A DNA stretch of 64,000 nt from Capitulum mitella (taxonomy: Eukaryota; Arthropoda; Thecostraca; Pollicipedomorpha; Pollicipedidae), in assembly GCA_030062745.1 (NCBI GenBank), contig CP099846.1, positions 2,170,001 through 2,234,000 on the forward strand, given 5' to 3'. Below, one piece after another: positions 49,001 to 58,000 of the stretch; position 1 is the first letter of the stretch; each line of letters starts with the position of its first letter. The notes beneath the pieces are model-generated. The model was not told where the DNA came from. It did no database searches and worked only from the letters and a program-made list of their open reading frames with translations. Both the position numbers and the translations under genes were made by a program.

Positions 49001-52000
49001 TAAGTCTCGCTGCTACATTCTTCAAAAAATTTGAAAGAATGTGCGAAGTACAGTTCCGTCAGCAAACGAATTTGCCAACATTGCGATCTTTTGAAAACAA
49101 TGTCAGGAGGCTTGTCACTGGATGTTCTGAATGGCTGTGAGTCAGATTGACCGCACAAATTGCGATCTATTTCCACTACCTGTGTGCCCGATATTTTTCA
49201 GCTGGCAGTCGAAGACGGCTGGCACGCCGTTTTGTTGACACAGATAACGAGTCTCATCTATTCTGGAAATGTTGCGATAAACGGATACTGGGACACGGCT
49301 ACAACAGGCGCGCGCTTCTTAAGTGCACCATGTTTGTGCTCACCCTGTGTATCTTGTGCATTACACGCGACAGAAACATGACAGCTGCAGCCTGATTAGG
49401 TTTATCCATTGTGCTCGTTCAGATTTACAAGAACGTCAGCACCAGCTAGCTGTTTTCCAGCCCAAAGAATCTGACGTGCTTCATAGGTTCAGCGCCAAAC
49501 CAGCGCGCCAAATGAGCCAATCCCCAAACAGGGTTTGACAAAGCACAAAGCCACGGCCATTATTTAAGACGTCCTCAGCAGACCTGGGCTTGAGTCCGAG
49601 TTAACTCAGACTCGAGTCCAGATCCGCAGACTTTTTGGCCTCGGATTCATTTGACTCGATCTAAAATTCCCCAGGACTGGATTCGGTATCCAGGCTCAAG
49701 ACAACAAAACAGCGGAATCGGAATCAGACCCAGAATCTCGACATTTTTTTAGTGCTGGACTCGGACTCAGACTCCAGCTAAAACAAATTTGGCTCTGATT
49801 CCGACTCAGAAGTTTTTTTACGTTATGAGTGGTGGGCATTTCGACCAGTGGTCCTTAGCCTGTGTCTACCAGTCACAAGTCCCCCTTCTGAATCAAAGTG
49901 CCCATGGGAAACAGAATTACGCCTCCTGTATGAAGGTGTTACTGGATGTGCAAAATGCCAACACCATTCGCGATGAGCTTTTATTGCGCTGCGTGGCGCA
50001 ATACCTTTGCCTTATAGAGATAGAATTTCCTGTTCACTTGAAACCTAGGGGTATTAGAAATTTGCCTTCTTCAAAACTAGGTTGTTTTAAGGCCCCTTCA
50101 AAATATGTCTTCTTTCGCGTTGGACCGTGTGGCACGTCATGTGCCCGTTTGATAGTGTCAAACACCGATGAAAATCTATAAAAAGCACTGAGTTCACGCT
50201 AGGACTCAGCCTCGACGAAATCAGATCAGGCTTAGAAATAAGTTAACGCTGAATGACTGGCAGGGCCCAAGCTCCATCTGAAGGGGCATGCGGTTAGCAG
50301 TGGGCCGTAAAAAGACCAGTAAGGAAGTGAAACCCCAGGCATCTGGTGACGACATGATAATCTTCTCTTCTCTATTGGGAGGAATGTGTCTGGACCTGGC
50401 GCGACATCATCCTTCGCCAGGTTTACTGTATCACTATAATCGTATGAACAGCTACTCCATTTATGATAAAGTATAACTACTGTATTACTGGTGCCTGAAT
50501 CTGTTGCATCTAGTGTGCGCACGACGACATTGTTTCATACCATTTTCAGTCTGCGCAACTCTGCTGGTCGAGGTGGGAACGGGACATGTGCTCGAGCTTT
50601 CCGGATATGTCTTTCGGCCGTCAGTGGTGTGCTTTTTCATGCACTTATTTACTGACTCACGTTTTCAGTTTTCCAGCGTCCTGGAAATGTTCCCTCATCC
50701 ACGTCATCCACAAAACCCGCTTTCTGTCAGAAACTTCTAAGGTCATACTTATCTTCACTGTATTAGTTATCACGAAATTAATCAGCGAGAAGAAGCCCTC
50801 CTAGTATTTTCACGCGAATCCCCTTTTCTCGGCTTTGCAGCACGGCTTTGGACCCAGACACTCGACAGAAACTGCCGTGATAACTGTCACAGACTGCTTC
50901 CATATCTTCATCGATAAGGGAAACGTACCCCTTTTATGTCCGATCGACCTGAGCAAGTGTTTCCAAGCCACTGATGGCGACATGCTCTTATCAAAAAGCC
51001 GTCCCTTTACGGCATCGATACCGGGTGATTTATGGCGTACTGCGTCATCACACGCGAGCGATGGCAGTGACCAACGGTGACGGGAGGATTTCAGCTTCTC
51101 GGCCGCTGCTTATCGGCAAGGCAGTTTAGCAGTACAGTACAGAGTGCAGGTCCATGGATGTGTACTAGGACCTTTGCTGTTGACTATGTTTTCGAATTGT
51201 CTATTTCCTCAGCGGGTGCTAAAATCGTCCACTGCCTGGACAGTACGCAGCTTGCTGCATTGGGAAACAAGAACGAGATCTCACACTGCACGCAAGGGAG
51301 CCTCTGCATTCTCCATCGCTGACTGCTTTGGAGCAAACGTCTTGAGTCAACGCAAAAAACCTCAGCTGGCTGCCCTTGGTAGCCGACAAAATTAACGCAG
51401 GACACCCGAAATTCATGCAAAGCTTCCAAGCACTATCTTCGAGCCACGCAACGAAGTTTTCATCTTGGAGTTTCCTTTGACACTGGCATGACCTAGGACA
51501 ATCACGTGGCTTTGCTTGCACAGAAGAGCATGGGCACTTTAGGTGGTCTCATGCAACTTCGCCATCACATCCCACTGCTACGATATAGCACTTTGGAAGA
51601 GCCTTTGAGCTCTTATGTCGTTCAGTGCTCACCTGCGGCTGCCGAACCCGAAGAAGCAGTCGCAGCGGCCCGTCCAGGGGTCGCAGTTGTCTGAGACGGA
51701 GCCTCGCTGACTGCAGGAGCACGGCTGCCGAGCACCGACAGACCGGGTCACTCCACCGTCACCCGAAACAGAGACTGCCATCTGACATGTGGACTGTCCT
51801 CCGGGACAGAGGCTGCCGCTTGGGACAGAGACTGTCGTCTGGGACAGAATCACACGACTACACGGACACGGTCTGCTAATTGCCGTACGCAGACGGTCCG
51901 GGTCACGCCGCTGAGTCACTTCCACCACCTGGCAACGGTCACACACAGCCCACAGCGGTCACACACAGCCCAGACCAAGTCACCCTAGGCCAAGAACGGT

Positions 52001-55000
52001 CACACACAGCTCACAGCGGTTACGCGCAGCTCAGAACGGTCACACGCGGCTGAAAACGGTCACGAGCAGCTCAGGGTGATCGCCCGCAGCTCACAGCGGT
52101 CGCTCGCGACTCACGGCGGTCAAAGAAAAACTCACGGCTATCACACACAGCTCGGAGCTGTCACGATCGGTCCAGAACGATCGCACACAGCTCAAGTCGT
52201 CACACACAGCTCTCATCGGTCGTGCACGTCTCACGGCGGTCATGCCAGGCTTATAGTGGCTACGTCACTCTGAACGGTCATACACGGTTCGGAAAGGTCG
52301 TATCATTCGAAACGGCAGTACAGCTTAGCACATGCGTATAACGTCTCTGGGATGTTGGACGAAGGCAACAAAAAAGAACAGATTCATTCGTGTAACGGTG
52401 ATCATAGATGTGACAAAACAGACGGAACACAGCCGGAGACTTCGGAGGAGAACACTCGAATATCCACCGTTTTCAATGACGACGTCTGCCGACCGTTAGG
52501 CATGTAATACTGCCATGAGGTCTCAATAGCATAGCTACCGACGGATTTGTGGTCACAGCGTACGAATTGCACGTACCTCTCGTCTTCTCTTTCCCTCCTC
52601 TTCCCCTACCCCCTCCTTCTCCTGTATTTCGTTCATTTGTGGGCGGGAGAGAAGACGAAACACAAACCGTTTTGGCAAAGACGAATGAGTAAGACTAAAG
52701 AGTCCGATGGGCTATTTGATCATTTGGTATGTATAACTGATTTCACTAGGCAGACGAAATAGTTAGACGGGGCAGGGAAAAGAACGTCGAAAAGCAGATC
52801 GCGTGCTGAGTGCGAGACGCTTAAGATAACGATGGGCTTATTTTGTTCGGTAGCCTCTTCTCATCCGCCCGTAAGAACCAATTTACGTCGGACTTTTCGA
52901 CTGATTTGTTATTGCGGAAAAATCACAGTGGCCACTATCCGATTCCAAAACTTTACATTCTCGTGCTGTTAACTTACGCGAGCCGCCATTCTCGACTAGC
53001 AACGACTGTCGTCTGCGCAATGCACCTTGCTGGAGGAGACCGGCCGTCTGGCGTGCCTCTGACCCCGTCACGCAGACTCCAGCTGCGCGCGTACGCCGTC
53101 GCGCGCGTGCCCGGCGAGCCGACCGAGCCGCAAAAATGTGCCACCCGACCGCGCTGCACCGTCACCGGCGTCTGTAGGCGCGCCGACAGGCTGAGGCAAC
53201 GGCCCGCAGGATCCTGATCTCGGACGGATCTGCACGCTCTCCGCTCTAGACGGGCCGTTACAGCCGCGCGCTCCCCCGACAGTACCGGTGAGCCACCGCG
53301 GGCGCCGCGCCGCGCGGACGGGATGCCGTCAGCGATGACCAGGCACCAAAGGCGTTCGGCCGCGCACCTGGCCGAGCTGGCAGCGAACCGGCCGTCGGGC
53401 GCGCCGCGCCCGGTCCTGCGACGGCGATAGATCGGCCGCGCTCGGCGGTGATCGGCTGCGCGCCGCGCTGCTGCCGGCGGCCTGTCGCGTGTCGACGCGG
53501 CCGGCGCGCCGATCCGTCACCGCGCGACCTGCCGCCGCCGACCGGTTCTCGGCCGCGCGAGCGGGACCCGGCCGTGCGGCCCGGCGGCGCGCGGCGAGCG
53601 GACGCATCCGACCGGCGGCCGGGCTCGGCCGGCGCTCCCGGGCTTCGCGGCGTCGTTTTTCGTCGGCGCGAGAACCGGGACCGTTCTGGGGCTAACCGTC
53701 GCTCGCGCCGTCTGCACGCTGCAGCGGCAATTACTCCGGCCCGTCCGGCGGCCGGCGCGAAATCAAGGCGACGAGCGAGGCCCACTCATTTCCCGCCTGC
53801 CGGCCGCCACTTTCGCGGCTGATTTAGCGCCGCCTGCCATCGGCCTTTCCGCGAGCGCCGCCAGACGCCGTCGAAGGCGGCCACAGACGCTCGGCCGCCG
53901 GACGCGGCCGGGCGCTCCGGGAACCGCCGGGTCCGTCTGGCCCGGGAACCACCAGACAGAGTTCCGGGAGCCCCAGAGAAGGGCCGGGGGACGCCAGAGG
54001 CTGGCCGGAAACGGGCCGGTCCGCTCCGCTCCGCCGGAAGTCCCGGGAGATTTCAGGCGCGGTGCCGGCACTTGAGACCTGAGCCAGGATCCTGCACAGA
54101 GCGGGACCGCCGACCTCTCGGCCGCCGCCCGAGTCCTGTCCGGATCAAACCCCGCCTCGCCAGAGCACTCCGCCACCGCGCGGCCGCCTACGTCGTCCGC
54201 CGAGGTGCACGCTAGGGTTTCCAAGTCCGGATTCCTGCCGTTCTCCGCCCAGTGTCACGGTCCCAGCGCGGTCAGGGGCAGCTCCAGCTGGCAGGCGCCG
54301 GCGGCAGCGGCGGCGGCGGCGGCGGCGGGCGAGGTGTCTGCCCGGCAGCAGGTGCCGACGGCCGCCGGGTGCGCACTGGAGGGCGGCCAACACCAACCGC
54401 CGACGGCCGGACGCACTCGTACGACACGGCCGACCGGCCGGCCCGGCTCGATGTTTGCTCAGGTGAACGGCGGCGTCTGACTCAGCTCAGTCGGGACCGA
54501 CCGGGCCTCAGTGCTCAACAGCGCAGTACGGCACGGACGCCACACCGAGTCTGGCGCAGATACTGAGGAGCCGAGTCTGAATCAGACATTAAACGGCCGA
54601 GTCTGGTCCAGATACTAAGCAGCCGAGTCTGGCCCAGATACTGAACAGTCGAGTGTGACTCAGATACTAGACCGAGTCTGGCCCGGATACTGAGCAGCCG
54701 AGTCTGACTCCAGTGCTGAGTAGTCGAGTTTGCTCCGGTAATGTCTAGCTGAGGTACTGTCTGACTCAGACGGAGAGCATCTTCCGTGACACCTAATGGC
54801 CCAGACGAGGCTTGGGCCCCACTGATCTTCAAAGGCGGCCAGGCGATATGATCTTCACGGGGCCCACGATTCCAAGCCGTCAAACTGAGCGATTTAAGTC
54901 TCCGTACCGACTCCGTGGGACCATCGAAGTTATGTCGAAAAATGAGCAGATGCCTGCGCAGCACTTTGTAAAAGCAATGTGAAATTCCACTAAAGCTTTT

Positions 55001-58000
55001 TAAAACAGTATGTGTCGAAATGGTAATAAAAATTTGGTACAGCCTTTCACGGATTAACTCGCGACTTGTGGGACAAATAAATTGCCACCACCTGCGACTG
55101 TAGCTTTCGTCTCGTAGCCGGGCGCCGCGGGCACTGACCTTGCAGCCCTGTATCGGGTGCCTGGCCCAGTAGCCGTGGGCACACCGCTGGCAGCTGGACC
55201 CGACAGTGTTCGGGGGACACGTGCACTGGCCCGTGTCCGGGTCACACCTTCTCCCTGGCTGGTCGCAGGGGCCACACTCTGCCGGCAGAGAGGGGCAGAG
55301 GTTAGCACTGGCGGCACGCCGCTGTCAGACTGCTGTCACAGCGGAAGCTGATATTAACCATAAGGCAGCGAATGCGAGCACATTCTACTGCCGCACTGCG
55401 TCTGCACAACAGCTGACGGCAGAATCTGCTCTCTCAAGTAGAGCTGAGAATTCGCATTTAGATGATATGAATAACGTTGTTCAGACTTGTATTCGGATTC
55501 CGCGAATGTTCAGATCTTGATACCAAGGTTGGAATATTCGGCAAATATTCTGTTAGCTATTTTTCGCCCGAATATTCACCGAATATTCGAATGTGAGCCA
55601 AGAATTCGAATACTCTTTCGCATTTCGTCATAGAATTTGAAGAATGTGAGACAAATCACGCACAACCACGCAGCATGCTAACTGGGGCACAGACTAGCGT
55701 TGTTCTGTGGCTTCTGTACATCAGTGTGGCTGAGAGTAAGACCCGGCAGTGCCACTGAAACATGCTCCACCCCCTCCTCACTGCGGCACTGATTTGTCCT
55801 ATCTGGCGGGGAGGTGCGAAGCTGCGTGAGTAACCTGACGCTTGTTCCGTGTATGACCTCGACTGTCAGAAACACCAGGCTGGGATTAGTCGGTGAGTGA
55901 CGCTGGTCGTCGCGGGAACGTAAACAGAGGCCTGTTCGCATACTCTTGTCTGTTGAGACGAATGCAGGAGAATGGCCGGTCTATCACAGCATCAAACCTG
56001 TTCCCATGTTGGGGTACCTTCAGAAGCCACCTCCGGCTTTCGGTCCGCTATTTTCAGAGTTTCTGAAGTGTCTTCATGAAATTTAGTTAACATTCCTGCC
56101 TATTCTTTCAGCATATAATGCCAAAATTTCACGTACTTTTCTGGCCCAGGGACTGAGCCAGGCTACGTTTCAGGGACGCGTATTAGGCCATTTTGGCACT
56201 GTTGAAGATAAAAGAAAAATGGCCCCCAAAACTACTTTTTAATACACTTGTTCAAACTTGATATGAGTGTATAGGTAAATAACTGGGCAAATACATTGCA
56301 ATATTTTTGTTGATCTGACGCCACTTCAAAAAAGCAGGTGAAGGTACAAAGTCAAAATTTGGTTTTACGTAAATATTTTTGACGCTGATTTTTTAAATGC
56401 AGAATCCGGGACGACTATGACTCAACACGGTGTCCTCTACACTTGTGTTTCCAGTTTCAGGCAGATATCACGTCGGGCCACGGAGCTATGACCTAAAATG
56501 TCTGTGCACACATTCTTTAACACGACGACCGAAACAGAACGTTTAAAAATGTAGTCAATTCAAATGATTGGAATCGTTTTCAAACAGTATGAAAAACTCA
56601 AGGCCATTCCCTGCGATTTTGAGGCATATGAGGTCATTTAAGGTCAAAGTTTGTAAGTTGACATGACCATTTTTTTACAGTTCCCCTTTTTCATGTCCCT
56701 GGCGTCGCCTACGCTAACATTTTACAAACGATGTAATACGATTGGCACTTCGTAGGTATAACATGACTAGTAGAAGCTTAACAGGTATTTGCAACTTATA
56801 TGCTATTCCAGTTTTGAAAAAGCGTCCCTCTCATTTCCCAAGCCCCATGCACACTCATGAATTTTCTCAAAATTCAAGAAAATATGGATCAATGAAAAAT
56901 TTTCATCGATTAGCTCTCGATGCATGTCAGTTGCATCAAAACCAGACCATAAACTGCGGTGTTATAACAATTCAAATACCATCCTCTTTTTGACTATTTT
57001 GCCCGCCACCGTAACCAGCCTTTTAAAAATCTCCAAAACTTCGTTTTAGTAAAATGTAACTGACGTTATGGCAAATCGATTGCCGTTTGTTAAGATGAAA
57101 TCGGACGGGTAGTTCTCGACACCGGGGGGGGGGGGGAGGCCAGAGCGCCATGGGTACGGGAATAGGGTGTGGGTGCATTGTGCCTGCGATGCGATTTTGC
57201 ACCTTTGCTGATTTTTCATCCTGAATAGATTCCGTATTAACAAGCATATAGGGGAAATGTACCGTCGCTTCAAAATCTTGTGTGCGAGAAGGGCAGGGCA
57301 TATATCCGTCCAAACACGGTGGTACCCCTTCTCGACGTTAACTGTAGCTGTGATCCCATGCAGAGCTTGGTTCCAGGAAGGGCATTATCGGTTTGGAGAA
57401 TAATGCGATTAATAAGAGAAATTGTATCAATTCAACGGCGGCTGTAAGTGCATCCGTTACAGGTGGGCCTTCTTTTTTAAACTTTGAGCCAAGGTTTTAT
57501 TAGGGTGTCTTGGCATCAGATGCTCGGCTGAACTGAGCTTGTTCCACGGATTAATATCCTTATACAGCCTACCATGCAATTCCAGACCAACGGCACAACT
57601 TTGTGGCCAACGTTTAACGTGCTGACATGAACAACAAGCTCACGCCGTAGCTAAAGGCCAGTAAATAACTAGTAAAGTCCAGTGGTAACGACCGATACCG
57701 AAGGTCGAGCGGAATGCACTTCTGTTCTTAATTTGGCTATGGATGCCATGGCGGAGAGCACGAGTTTCATGCCAACTTCAGAACCGTTGCGGGAGTTTCC
57801 GGTATTCGTGATTTGATTTCAGTCCTTTCTCTCAATCCAATCATTCCGAACCACCGCCTTCGTGCGGATTTCAGGGTTTACGGTCTGGCCACAGAGTAGC
57901 ATGGCCGTCAGTCAGACCGCCCTTCGCAGCTGACGTCATTCGTCTCCCCGCCTCAGGAACACCCGTTCACCGACCGCCAGGAGCTCGCAGTTCTGTGAAC

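Noticed and set aside
53258-53822. Arg/Pro/Ala-rich frames on both strands
   Set aside because: Open only because of extreme GC content; low-complexity composition in all frames.
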